Positions 52,055-60,256 of a stretch of 64,000 nt of DNA are shown here, piece after piece. A model generated the notes under the pieces. The model worked only from the letters and a program-made list of their open reading frames with translations. It searched no databases and was not told the origin of the DNA. Source of the DNA: JADJSS01 sp964490845 (GTDB lineage: Bacteria > Bacteroidota > Bacteroidia > Chitinophagales > JADIYW01); NCBI GenBank assembly GCA_964490845.1, contig CAZBED010000001.1:754468-818467 (forward strand), read 5' to 3'. Both the position numbers and the translations under genes were made by a program. Within the stretch, counting starts at the first letter, position 1. Each line of letters opens with the position of its first letter.

Positions 52055-52600
52055 CTAAAAAGCCCGAACTGCTCTAACGTTCGTTTTAGCATTGTATGGC
52101 ATGTAATACCAAACTTCATTACCAGGGGACATCCACGCTCTGTTTCCCCACCGTTGCGTTGAAGACCAGTACCATTCAGTAATTCCACGTGAATTTAGTA
52201 ATGCTTGCATCAAGCGCAATTCTTGTTTGGACGGCAAGAACCAATCGCTATAACCATTGAGCGTTAAGTTATAACAAAGATATGCGGCTGTGTAATCTGC
52301 TGTACAGCTATCCAGTATTGCTTTGGTATTTGCTAATCCACTGCCAAGTGAAGTATCTTCAGCATTCGGGATATCCAGTTTATCCGGACAGCTCCAAACC
52401 ATTCCAGTATCATTTTGTTTTGTCAATGCACATGCAAATCCATGCTGATTGGTAGAATCCAGATAAAAAATGATACCCCCTTGAGCTGTATCGCCTATTT
52501 TATACGTTACTACAGGTGTATTTTTGTTACAACTGCATATAGTTATAAATACTGCTAAAAGTAAAAATGCCGGAAAAAGCCAAGTATTGTTGTTTTTCAT
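52055..52600 (-). CDS. Lipoprotein with DUF1566-like domain
   Basis: A 181-residue lipoprotein; the signal region ends ITICSC with the likely lipidated C24. The mature part has the DUF1566 pattern: KIGDTAQGGIIFYLDSTNQHG at the start, GYSDWFLPSKQELRLM in the middle and WYWSSTQ near the end. The family resembles the FISUMP/C-type-lectin-like folds of surface proteins; function unknown. The frame extends six codons further to a TTG at 52618, but that codon lies in the promoter box (TATATTTG, 52616-52623 minus), so the ATG at 52600 is preferred. Confidence 0.85.
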   Translation of the reverse strand: MKNNNTWLFPAFLLLAVFITICSCNKNTPVVTYKIGDTAQGGIIFYLDSTNQHGFACALTKQNDTGMVWSCPDKLDIPNAEDTSLGSGLANTKAILDSCTADYTAAYLCYNLTLNGYSDWFLPSKQELRLMQALLNSRGITEWYWSSTQRWGNRAWMSPGNEVWYYMPYNAKTNVRAVRAF

Positions 52601-52615
52601 AAAAATTATTTTTTT

Positions 52616-52623
52616 CAAATATA
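52616..52623 (-). promoter_or_regulatory. -7 box (TATATTTG, minus strand) for the DUF1566 lipoprotein gene
   Basis: On the minus strand TATATTTG ends 15 bases before the ATG at 52600. It overlaps the alternative TTG start, which it therefore makes unlikely. Confidence 0.52.
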
Positions 52624-52687
52624 GTAATTATCCCAAAGAAAAGTGAAATCGAATGATTTGTCCAAAAAGCCTTATTTTACAACCTTA

Positions 52688-53752
52688 ATGAAATCTTTTT
52701 CCCGAAAACTCTTAGAATGGTACGACCCAGGCACCCGAAATTTGCCGTGGAAGAAAACAAAGGATGCCTACAAAATATGGCTGTCGGAAATCATCCTGCA
52801 GCAGACCCGAGTAGAACAGGGAACACCTTACTATCTGGCATTTACCAAAAAATATCAGACCGTCAGCAAGCTGGCATCAGCACCGTTGAACGAAGTACTG
52901 AAACTGTGGGAAGGACTGGGCTATTACTCGCGCGCCAGAAACCTGCACAGCGCCGCACGCCAGATTGCAGATGAACATAAAGGAAAATTTCCATCCGACT
53001 ATCATACCATCCTTAATTTGAAAGGCATCGGGAAATACACAGCGGCGGCCATAGCTTCGTTTGCCTACGACTTGCCGTATGCAGTGGTAGATGGCAATGT
53101 ATACAGGGTATTATCCAGAGTTTTTGGCATAGAGACACCCATTGACACAACTCAGGGGAAACAGCAATTTGAAGCATTGGCAGAAAAGTTGCTGGACAAG
53201 AAGAATCCTGCATTGCACAACCAGGCACTGATGGACTTCGGCGCGTTGATATGTAAACCCCAACAACCGCTGTGCGGGCAATGCCCGTTTAGTTCGGAAT
53301 GCAAGGCATTGGCATCGGATGCTATCAGCCTGTTGCCTGTCAAATCCAAAAAACTGCTTAAAAAAAACCGGCATTTCCACTATTTCGTCCTCTACGATGC
53401 AAAAAACATATTCATTCAGCAGCGAACCGGCCAGGATATCTGGAAGGGATTGTTTGAGTTTCCCATGATTGAAGTCCACAGCTCACAGTCCATAATAGAC
53501 AGTAACCTTCTCCTCAAAAACTCAGGCATTTCTCTCCGTGGGCTATCGACCATCGACCATCGACCAAAATTCACCTGCCGCCAAACCCTTTCTCATCAGT
53601 ACATTAACGCATATTTTTATGAAATCAGACTGGAAAAATTGCCGAAACCGGGTAAATCGCATATCAAAATTCCCAAAAACACCATTTTAAACTATGCCTT
53701 TCCAAAAATTATCCGTACTTATTTGGAAGATAGATTAATTTTTTTATCTTAG
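52688..53752 (+). CDS. mutY: A/G-specific adenine DNA glycosylase
   Basis: A 354-residue repair enzyme that removes A opposite 8-oxoG. Catalytic residues are E34 (WLSEIILQQTRV) and D135 (VVDGNVYRV); the helix-hairpin-helix is LKGIGKYTAAAIASFAY. The 4Fe-4S cluster cysteines are C189, C196, C199 and C205 with the exact x6-x2-x5 spacing. A NUDIX-like C-terminal domain follows (about 235-350). ATG 52688 (MKSFSRKLLEWYD) fits the family start better than the GTG at 52643. The C-terminal part contains a small tandem DNA repeat (three ATCGACC units, 53544-53564). Confidence 0.95.
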   Translation: MKSFSRKLLEWYDPGTRNLPWKKTKDAYKIWLSEIILQQTRVEQGTPYYLAFTKKYQTVSKLASAPLNEVLKLWEGLGYYSRARNLHSAARQIADEHKGKFPSDYHTILNLKGIGKYTAAAIASFAYDLPYAVVDGNVYRVLSRVFGIETPIDTTQGKQQFEALAEKLLDKKNPALHNQALMDFGALICKPQQPLCGQCPFSSECKALASDAISLLPVKSKKLLKKNRHFHYFVLYDAKNIFIQQRTGQDIWKGLFEFPMIEVHSSQSIIDSNLLLKNSGISLRGLSTIDHRPKFTCRQTLSHQYINAYFYEIRLEKLPKPGKSHIKIPKNTILNYAFPKIIRTYLEDRLIFLS

Positions 53753-53786
53753 ATTAACGAATATCCTTGACTGACATCAAAATACG

Positions 53787-53794
53787 TATATTTG
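53787..53794 (+). promoter_or_regulatory. -7 box (TATATTTG) for ssb-gldE-gldD
   Basis: TATATTTG ends 18 bases before the ssb ATG. gldE and gldD follow closely and may depend on it. Confidence 0.6.
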
Positions 53795-53812
53795 TAATCT
53801 AATTGTAAAACT

Positions 53813-54250
53813 ATGAGTGTTAATAAAGTTATTCTGATTGGTCGCCTCGGCAAAGACCCCGAAGTTAGAAAAATTAATGCGACTACCACAGTTTGTAATT
53901 TCCCCTTAGCCACCAATGAATCCTACAAAAACCAGGATGGTACTTATACCGAACAGACGGAATGGCACAATATTGTCATGTGGCGCGGTGTGGCCGAAAG
54001 GGCTGAACGCATACTGAAAAAAGGCTCAAATGTTTTTATTGAAGGTAAATTAAGAACCCGTTCCTGGGAAGACAAGGAAGGCAATAAACGGTATACTACA
54101 GAAATTGTGGTAGAAAATTTTCAGTTGCTGGACAAAAAAGATCCATCTTCGTCGCCACAGGGCACCTCTGAACATAAATCAGAAACAGATTCATCCACGA
54201 CTTCCGGCGCATTGACGGAACCGAGTTTTGATGATGATTTACCGTTCTAA
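53813..54250 (+). CDS. ssb: Single-stranded DNA-binding protein
   Basis: A 145-residue protein with the OB fold (NKVILIGRLGKDPEVR, FPLATNE, TEWHNIVMWRGVAERAERILKKGSNVFIEG) over residues 1-105. A flexible S/T-rich linker follows, then the acidic tip FDDDLPF that recruits repair and replication partners. It coats single-stranded DNA. gldE starts 23 bases after its stop codon; an ssb-gldE-gldD order is what I recall from flavobacteria. Confidence 0.97.
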   Translation: MSVNKVILIGRLGKDPEVRKINATTTVCNFPLATNESYKNQDGTYTEQTEWHNIVMWRGVAERAERILKKGSNVFIEGKLRTRSWEDKEGNKRYTTEIVVENFQLLDKKDPSSSPQGTSEHKSETDSSTTSGALTEPSFDDDLPF

Positions 54251-54273
54251 TGGTTTAAAGAAATTTTACAAAA

Positions 54274-55635
54274 TTGGACGACGATATCCCCATACGCTTC
54301 TGCTCTCACCTACTGCTCGTAATTCCATGGAATGAGGTATTCAATCCGTTTGATATCACATCCATCTACGAAATCATAAGTATTTTCGTGTTATTACTGC
54401 TCACCGGTGTCATGAGTTCCACTGAAGTGGCTTTATTTTCGCTGGACAACAGGCAACTGAATATATTAGAAAGCTCAGGCGATAAAACAGACAAAACCAT
54501 TCTTGAATTTATTGAAAAGCCAAGAAGGCTATTAGCCACCATCCTGCTCGCCATCACGTTGTTTAGTCTGAGCATCGTATTATTGTTCGAGTCTTTAATC
54601 GGTATACTCATCCGGCAGGAATTTCTCGAACATCACGAAACGCTGGAGTTTATTATCAAGGTTTCCTTTGAGACATTCATTATCGTTTTATTTGCCGAAG
54701 TGATACCAAAAATATACGCCTCACAAAATAACCTCAAAGTGGCTCGTCTGCTGATTCATCCGATACAGTTTTTCAGCACCCTTTTCGCGCCTTTCGTAAA
54801 AGGGCTTATCTTTACATCTAATTTCTTTGAAAAGCGGCTGGAAGGTGTCAATAAAAGCGTTACCGCCAAAGATATTGATGAAGCCATAGACATTACCACC
54901 TCTCAGGATAAGAACGACACCGAAAAGAACGATACCCGGATTCTGAAAAGTATCGTAAAATTCGGGAATATCGTCGTGACGCAGATTATGCGCTCCCGCA
55001 TGGATGTGGTGGCGGTGGACAAGGAGGCTACTTTTGAGGAGTTGCTCAACACCGTTCGGGAGTCAGGTTATTCACGTATTCCGGTGGTAGAAGACAACTT
55101 CGACAAAGTAGTGGGCATCATTTATGCCAAGGATTTACTGAAGTATATTGATGCCGACAAAAACTTTCACTGGCAGCAATTAATCAAACAACCCTTCTTT
55201 GTTCCGGAATCCAAAAAAATTGACGACCTGCTTGAAGATTTCCAGACCAAACGTGTCCACATGGCCATTGTAGTGGACGAATACGGCGGCAGTTCAGGTA
55301 TTGTGACACTGGAAGATGTACTGGAAGAAGTTATCGGCGATATCAAAGATGAATTTGATGACGCCAGTGAAATCGACTACAAGAAAATTGACAACTATAA
55401 TTTTATATTTGAAGGAAGAACCGCATTGAACGATGTTTGTAAGGTATTGGAAATTCCGGGTAATACTTTTGAAGAAGTGAGCGGCGACGCGGATTCCCTG
55501 GCCGGATTGATTCTGGAATTAAACGCTGAAATACCGGTGGAAGGAGATGTATTGAAATTCAAACAGTTCACCTTCCTGATTTTAGAAGCAGATAAGACGA
55601 GAGTGATAAGGGTGAAGATTACGATAAGTAATTAA
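54274..55635 (+). CDS. gldE: Gliding motility-associated protein GldE (CorC/HlyC-type)
   Basis: A 453-residue membrane protein of the CNNM/CorC family. The DUF21 membrane domain has about four helices (about 30-190, with LLTGVMSSTEVALFSLD). Two CBS domains follow (about 240-370, containing SGYSRIPVVEDNFDKVVG and VHMAIVVDEYGGSSGIVTLEDVLEEVIGDI), then a C-terminal CorC/HlyC transporter-associated domain. The start is a TTG, which gives a plausible full N-terminus; no in-frame ATG lies before the first helix. gldE sits between ssb and gldD, its usual partner; in flavobacteria it supports GldD function in gliding. Confidence 0.9.
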   Translation: MDDDIPIRFCSHLLLVIPWNEVFNPFDITSIYEIISIFVLLLLTGVMSSTEVALFSLDNRQLNILESSGDKTDKTILEFIEKPRRLLATILLAITLFSLSIVLLFESLIGILIRQEFLEHHETLEFIIKVSFETFIIVLFAEVIPKIYASQNNLKVARLLIHPIQFFSTLFAPFVKGLIFTSNFFEKRLEGVNKSVTAKDIDEAIDITTSQDKNDTEKNDTRILKSIVKFGNIVVTQIMRSRMDVVAVDKEATFEELLNTVRESGYSRIPVVEDNFDKVVGIIYAKDLLKYIDADKNFHWQQLIKQPFFVPESKKIDDLLEDFQTKRVHMAIVVDEYGGSSGIVTLEDVLEEVIGDIKDEFDDASEIDYKKIDNYNFIFEGRTALNDVCKVLEIPGNTFEEVSGDADSLAGLILELNAEIPVEGDVLKFKQFTFLILEADKTRVIRVKITISN

Positions 55636-55654
55636 ACAATGAAACGATTAAATA

Positions 55655-56287
55655 ATGAGACAAATAATACACGCTACATCTATTACAAAACTTACCATTA
55701 CTACATTATTTTTTTATTTCATTACTACATTCATTCTAAGCTCCTGCAAGGAAAACTACACCCCGAAACGCAACGCCTACTTCCGGATAGAATTTCCGAA
55801 GGAACGGACATACACCACCTTCAACAATCCGGCCTGCCCTTTCACATTTGAATATGCCGACTACGGCCTGATACAGAAAGATTCCTCCAACCCGGAAGAA
55901 ATCAATGCACACCCTTGCTGGTTCAACATTATTTATCCGGAATACAAAGGAAAAATTTATTTAAGCTATACCTCCATTGACCAAAACAATACTTTAGACA
56001 AACTCATCCGCGACAGCTACAAGCTGACATTCAAGCATACTGTAAAAGCAGACTATATTGATGAGACACCTGTCCGCGGAAAAAACAAGAATGTGACGGG
56101 TATTCTGTATGATGTGGGCGGCAACGCCGCCAGCGGAGTGCAGTTTTATGTTACAGACAGCGCTCTTCATTTTTTAAGAGGCTCCCTGTATTTCTATGCC
56201 GCTCCCAATGCGGATTCCATTGCACCATCAATTGCCTATTTCAGAAAAGATGTGGAACATATCATCGAAAGCCTGGCGTGGAAGTAA
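55655..56287 (+). CDS. gldD: Gliding motility lipoprotein GldD
   Basis: A 210-residue lipoprotein; the signal region ends ILSSCKEN with the likely lipidated C31. Family features are YTPKRNAYFRIEFPKERTY after the lipidation site, the CPFTFEY segment, HPCWFNIIYPEYKGKIYLSY, and GNAASGVQFYVTDS with FLRGSLYFYA. GldD is needed for gliding and surface secretion in flavobacteria; its biochemical function is unknown. It follows gldE after 19 bases. A second short frame beginning at 55639 is a shadow. Confidence 0.93.
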   Translation: MRQIIHATSITKLTITTLFFYFITTFILSSCKENYTPKRNAYFRIEFPKERTYTTFNNPACPFTFEYADYGLIQKDSSNPEEINAHPCWFNIIYPEYKGKIYLSYTSIDQNNTLDKLIRDSYKLTFKHTVKADYIDETPVRGKNKNVTGILYDVGGNAASGVQFYVTDSALHFLRGSLYFYAAPNADSIAPSIAYFRKDVEHIIESLAWK

Positions 56288-56320
56288 AATCAATTAGGCA
56301 TTTTTTGAGTCGCAAAGAAT

Positions 56321-56328
56321 TATATTTG
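56321..56328 (+). promoter_or_regulatory. -7 box (TATATTTG) four bases before the recG start codon
   Basis: TATATTTG fits TAnnTTTG and ends four bases before ATG 56333. As with serA and the toxin-antitoxin operon, transcription would begin about at the start codon. Confidence 0.5.
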
Positions 56329-56332
56329 CTTC

Positions 56333-58450
56333 ATGTCTTCTTTGCAAAATAAACCATTCCTCTCCACTCCTGTCGAATACCTGAAAGGTGTGGGGCCGGA
56401 ACGCGCGGATGTATTGAAAAAAGAAGCACAGATTTTTACATTCGGCGACCTGCTAAAACTCTATCCTTATCGCTATATCGACAGAACACAATTTTACTCC
56501 ACCCAGCATATTGATAATACACAAACCTATATCCAGCTTAAAGGAAAAATCCGCGACATACGGGAAATCGGCAACGGCAGGGGGAAACGCCTGACCGCCA
56601 TTTTTTATGACAACGACGGCAGTATTGAGCTGGTATGGTTTCAAGGTATCAAATGGCTGGTCAACAGCCTGGACACCAAAGAAACTTATGTGCTGTACGG
56701 AAAACCCAACTGGTTCAACGGCAAGCTGAATATCACACATCCGGAGTTAGAAAAATTATCCGCATTCAACGCTGAAGAAACCGGCACCTTCCGGGCGATG
56801 TACAACACATCGGAAAAAATGAAAACGAAAGGACTCGACAGCAAAGGCATTTCCAAACTGATGCAAACACTGCTGCTGCAATTAAAGCCGGAGCATATCA
56901 CCGAAAATCTGCCGCAAACCATTCTTTCCAAATATAAATTACTGCCTCGTTTTGATGCAGTAAAAAACATACATCTGCCGGCTACACTGGCATTGCAGAG
57001 CGAAGCTATAAAACGCCTGAAGTTTGAAGAATTATTCCTCATTCAGCTCAACCTGTTGCAATTAAAAATTCTAAAAAAAAGAGAACCCGGCATCTTCCTC
57101 GAAAAAGTCGACAACTATTTCCACCGATTCTATAATGATGCGCTTCCGTTCGAACTGACGAACGCTCAAAAACGAGTACTGAAAGAAATCCGCCGTGATA
57201 CCTTATCGCACAAACAGATGAACCGGCTACTGCAGGGCGATGTGGGCAGCGGCAAAACCATAGTGGCATTGTTATCCATGCTGATGGCGACGGACAACAG
57301 CTATCAGGCGGCAATGATGGCGCCAACGGAAATCCTGGCGCAGCAGCATTACAACGGACTGAAAGAATTATGCGATTCCGTTGGTGTACGCATCGCGTTG
57401 CTTACCGGTTCTTCGCGTTCCAAAGAACGCAAACAAGTGCTGAGCGGCATACAGCATGGCGAGATACAGATTTTATTAGGCACACACGCATTGCTGGAAG
57501 ACGATGTACAGTTTAATAATCTGGGACTCGTGGTGATAGATGAGCAACATCGTTTTGGTGTGGCGCAACGCGCCAAACTTTGGCAAAAAAATACCATTCC
57601 CCCGCATATCTTAGTGATGACGGCAACACCCATACCACGCACACTGGCAATGACCTTGTACGGCGACCTGGATGTATCTGTATTGGATGAATTGCCGCCC
57701 GGCAGAAAACCTATCAAAACGGTACACCGCTATGAAACGCAGCGCATCGCCGTATTTGATTTTATCCGCGAGGAGATTGCCAAAGGCAGACAGGTGTACA
57801 TTGTATATCCGCTGATTGAAGAAAGTGAGAAACTGGATTTGGTGGATCTGATGAATGGCTTTGAAAGCATTTCGCGCTCCTTTCCGCTGCCGGATTATAA
57901 TGTTAGTATTGTACACGGCAAAATGAAACCGGAGAACAAAGATTTCGAGATGGCAAGGTTTGTGAAAGGCGAAACACAGATTATGGTGGCTACGACGGTG
58001 ATAGAAGTGGGTGTAAACGTACCGAATGCCAGCGTGATGATTATTGAAAACGCTGAACGATTTGGTTTGTCGCAGCTGCATCAGTTGCGCGGGCGTGTGG
58101 GCAGGGGTGCGGAGCAATCCTATTGCATCCTGATGACGAGCCACAAACTGACACAGGACGGCAAAACACGCATTAAAACAATGTGCGACACCAATGACGG
58201 ATTTAAAATTGCAGAAGTGGATTTGCAGCTGCGCGGCCCCGGCGACCTGGAGGGCACACAGCAGAGCGGCGCGGTGGGTTTACGGCTGGCCAACCTTGCC
58301 ACCGACGGGCCGATTATTGAAGAAGCACGCAATGCGGCCATCGCTTTACTGGAAGCAGATGCCACGATGGAAAAGCCGGAAAACGCCGGACTGAAATACT
58401 ACCTACAGCACCAGAAAAATAGCAATAGCGTTTGGAGGAAGATTAGTTGA
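56333..58450 (+). CDS. recG: ATP-dependent DNA helicase RecG
   Basis: A 705-residue helicase that remodels stalled replication forks and Holliday junctions. The N-terminal wedge/OB region carries LKGVGPERADVLKKE and the YPYRYIDRT segment. Walker A is GDVGSGKTIVA near residue 302, the DExH box is VIDEQHRFGVAQR near 403, and motif VI is the QLRGRVGRG region. The length is typical. No other methionine lies between the promoter and the conserved LKGVGP motif, so the ATG at 56333 is well supported. The stop is 32 bases before the orphan gene. Confidence 0.97.
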   Translation: MSSLQNKPFLSTPVEYLKGVGPERADVLKKEAQIFTFGDLLKLYPYRYIDRTQFYSTQHIDNTQTYIQLKGKIRDIREIGNGRGKRLTAIFYDNDGSIELVWFQGIKWLVNSLDTKETYVLYGKPNWFNGKLNITHPELEKLSAFNAEETGTFRAMYNTSEKMKTKGLDSKGISKLMQTLLLQLKPEHITENLPQTILSKYKLLPRFDAVKNIHLPATLALQSEAIKRLKFEELFLIQLNLLQLKILKKREPGIFLEKVDNYFHRFYNDALPFELTNAQKRVLKEIRRDTLSHKQMNRLLQGDVGSGKTIVALLSMLMATDNSYQAAMMAPTEILAQQHYNGLKELCDSVGVRIALLTGSSRSKERKQVLSGIQHGEIQILLGTHALLEDDVQFNNLGLVVIDEQHRFGVAQRAKLWQKNTIPPHILVMTATPIPRTLAMTLYGDLDVSVLDELPPGRKPIKTVHRYETQRIAVFDFIREEIAKGRQVYIVYPLIEESEKLDLVDLMNGFESISRSFPLPDYNVSIVHGKMKPENKDFEMARFVKGETQIMVATTVIEVGVNVPNASVMIIENAERFGLSQLHQLRGRVGRGAEQSYCILMTSHKLTQDGKTRIKTMCDTNDGFKIAEVDLQLRGPGDLEGTQQSGAVGLRLANLATDGPIIEEARNAAIALLEADATMEKPENAGLKYYLQHQKNSNSVWRKIS

Positions 58451-58482
58451 GTAATTAATTTATTATTTAAAAATGGTAATGT

Positions 58483-58971
58483 ATGACGACAGAAGAGAAA
58501 GCGAAATTTTTCAGCCATCATATTCCACATAGGCTTACATTATTGAGAGCATTTCGAAATCGTGTTAATGAAGGATATGATTTTAATGACAAAAAGGATA
58601 TCTACAGATGTTTGAAAGATAGTAATCTAATTGCTGTCCGTTTATTTTTAGAATTTCTTGGGATAAAAGGGATAAAAGAAGATGGCATTTATAAACTTCG
58701 TTCTTTCAAATCTAACAATATAAATGATGTACAGGTTGACAGATTCATTGGTAGTTTAATTGAACTAGAAGACATTAATGATTCAGAACAACGGATATTA
58801 TCAGGTGTCTTCTTACGAGCTAATAAAGAACTTGCTCATTTCACTGAAACATACTATGATGAGTTTAATGAACCAGAAATATTGATTTTTGCTGCAACTA
58901 TAATTGAAGAATTGCTCAAAAAGCATTTATATGATCCTCTAGGAATTCAATTGCCAGAAATCGACATATAA
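58483..58971 (+). CDS. Orphan helical protein with a HEPN-like R-x6-H motif
   Basis: A 162-residue, mostly helical protein with no signal peptide or membrane helix; I recognise no named family. Near the middle is LRANKELAHFT, with R112 and H119 spaced as R-x6-H. Such an R-x4-6-H motif in a helical protein is the mark of HEPN nucleases, which act in toxin-antitoxin and phage-defence systems, so a HEPN-type fold is a possible but unproven reading. The gene is AT-rich compared with recG and followed by an odd inverted-repeat block, which fits horizontal arrival. No partner antitoxin (for example MNT) is adjacent. Confidence 0.65.
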   Translation: MTTEEKAKFFSHHIPHRLTLLRAFRNRVNEGYDFNDKKDIYRCLKDSNLIAVRLFLEFLGIKGIKEDGIYKLRSFKSNNINDVQVDRFIGSLIELEDINDSEQRILSGVFLRANKELAHFTETYYDEFNEPEILIFAATIIEELLKKHLYDPLGIQLPEIDI

Positions 58972-59052
58972 CAAAAAGAGTCCGTTGCATGAGACTCTGC
59001 TAAAAAAATGAGTGTGAGACGAAAGAAAAGAACACCACCCGACCCCCCGCCC

Positions 59053-59190
59053 TTGACAGGTGTTTAGCGTTAGCGTAGCAAGGTAACGCAGGCAAGCGCG
59101 TTACCTGTCAACTATAAAGCGAACTCTCGTATCGCTAGGCAAACGCCAACGAGGTTTGCACGGCTTAAGCTAAGCGAACCTCGTTGACGT
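59053..59190. repeat. Nested inverted repeats, possible remnant of a small mobile element
   Basis: Three inverted repeats are packed into 140 bases that are GC-richer than the surroundings. TTGACAGGT (59053-59061) answers ACCTGTCAA (59103-59111). Inside it AGGTAACGC (59081-59089) answers GCGTTACCT (59098-59106), overlapping the outer arm, so the two are alternative folds. Then CAACGAGGTTTGC (59147-59159) answers GCGAACCTCGTTG (59174-59186) at 12 of 13 positions, with the palindrome GCTTAAGC in the loop. The 332-base gap 58972-59303 contains no gene. It could be a MITE, a recombination site remnant or a structured RNA. Confidence 0.6.
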
Positions 59191-59303
59191 TGATGCAAAG
59201 ATGACTGATTCTTCTTACACCTCCCTCTATCCCTCCTCCAGGTGGGAAATCCCGACAGTGCAATCCCTCTGAAAATTTTTATCTTTACTTCAAGATAAAC
59301 ATC

Positions 59304-59771
59304 ATGACTACCGACAATAAAACAGCAGCTTATATCCAGCAATCCGCCAAACAGACATTCAACGAAGCATGGAAATATCTGGATAAGAAAAAACTGAAAT
59401 CTGGAGATAAAGCAATGTTGCTACACCTCGTTCATACTTCCTTTTATTTATGGCAGCAGGTAAAGGGACATACCGCAACACATCAATCCATTGGCCTCTG
59501 GCAGATTTCAAGAGCGTATGCGCATATCGGCGACGGCAGCCTCGCATTGTTATTTGCAGAACAGAACATCAGGCTCTGCAAGGCCGGGAAACCGGACGGA
59601 TTCTATACGGCCTACGCCCACGAATCGGCGGCACGGGCGCATATCCTCTCAGGCAGCACAGAAAAGGCAGCAGCACAAATCCGGCTGGCATTAAAAGCCA
59701 TTCAAAATACGTCAGAACAGGAAACCGATACTTTTTTCAAAGACATCACCGAATTAAAAAAGTTGTTGTAG
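59304..59771 (+). CDS. Hypothetical protein with TPR-like helices
   Basis: A 155-residue soluble, helical protein. Segments such as HQSIGLWQISRAYAHIGDGSLALLFAEQN and YTAYAHESAARAHILSGSTEKAAAQ look like two degenerate tetratricopeptide-type helix pairs. I do not recognise the family and see no catalytic motif. It starts with ATG 59304 and is followed 12 bases later by an acetyltransferase gene, so the two are probably an operon. A box with one mismatch (TATCTTTA) lies about 20 bases upstream. Confidence 0.72.
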   Translation: MTTDNKTAAYIQQSAKQTFNEAWKYLDKKKLKSGDKAMLLHLVHTSFYLWQQVKGHTATHQSIGLWQISRAYAHIGDGSLALLFAEQNIRLCKAGKPDGFYTAYAHESAARAHILSGSTEKAAAQIRLALKAIQNTSEQETDTFFKDITELKKLL

Positions 59772-59783
59772 TATTTTTAAACC

Positions 59784-60239
59784 ATGTTTAGCTTAAAAAG
59801 AACCACATCGGACAATGCGGATTTCATCGGCCTCGTCCAACTCCTGGATGCTTACCTAAGCGTCGTTGACGGGGATGATCATGCCTTTTATGCGCAGTAC
59901 AACAAAACCGATAGTCTTAAACATGTGGTGGTTTGCTATGCAGAAAACATGGCAGTCGGCTGCGGTGCACTCAGGGAATATACCACCGACACGGTGGAAA
60001 TAAAACGGATGTTTGTACTTCCGGAGTCGAGAGGCAAAGGAATTGCAGGCGCTGTTTTAAGAGAGCTGGAAACATGGGCGGCTGAATTGCATTTTACAAC
60101 AGCCATCTTAGAAACCAACAAAAAACAGACGGATGCCATTCATCTTTATGAAAAATCAGGGTATATAAGCATTCCAAATTACGGCCAGTATGCACAAATA
60201 GAAAACAGTGTTTGTATGAGTAAAACGATTGTATCTTAA
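59784..60239 (+). CDS. GNAT family N-acetyltransferase
   Basis: A 151-residue enzyme with the acetyl-CoA-binding motif A: VEIKRMFVLPESRGKGIAGAVLRELE (R-G-K-G-I-A), preceded by the VGCGALREY strand and followed by the LETNKKQTDAIHLYEKSGY region of motif B. Such enzymes acetylate small amines, peptides or protein N-termini. The substrate cannot be told. It follows a TPR-like gene in the same direction with a 12-base gap. Confidence 0.92.
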   Translation: MFSLKRTTSDNADFIGLVQLLDAYLSVVDGDDHAFYAQYNKTDSLKHVVVCYAENMAVGCGALREYTTDTVEIKRMFVLPESRGKGIAGAVLRELETWAAELHFTTAILETNKKQTDAIHLYEKSGYISIPNYGQYAQIENSVCMSKTIVS

Positions 60240-60256
60240 CTCAAAAAACAGCCAAA

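Noticed and set aside
51976..52188. 70-residue minus-strand frame near the DUF1566 lipoprotein
   Set aside because: It overlaps that gene in another frame and has no coding features.
58977..58998. Terminator after the orphan gene (AGAGTC / GACTCT stem)
   Set aside because: The six-base stem has a ten-base loop and is followed by A rather than T on the plus strand, so it is too weak to call.
59053..59190. Integron attC site
   Set aside because: The arms do not show the required RYYYAAC/GTTRRRY core sites, and no integrase is in the window.
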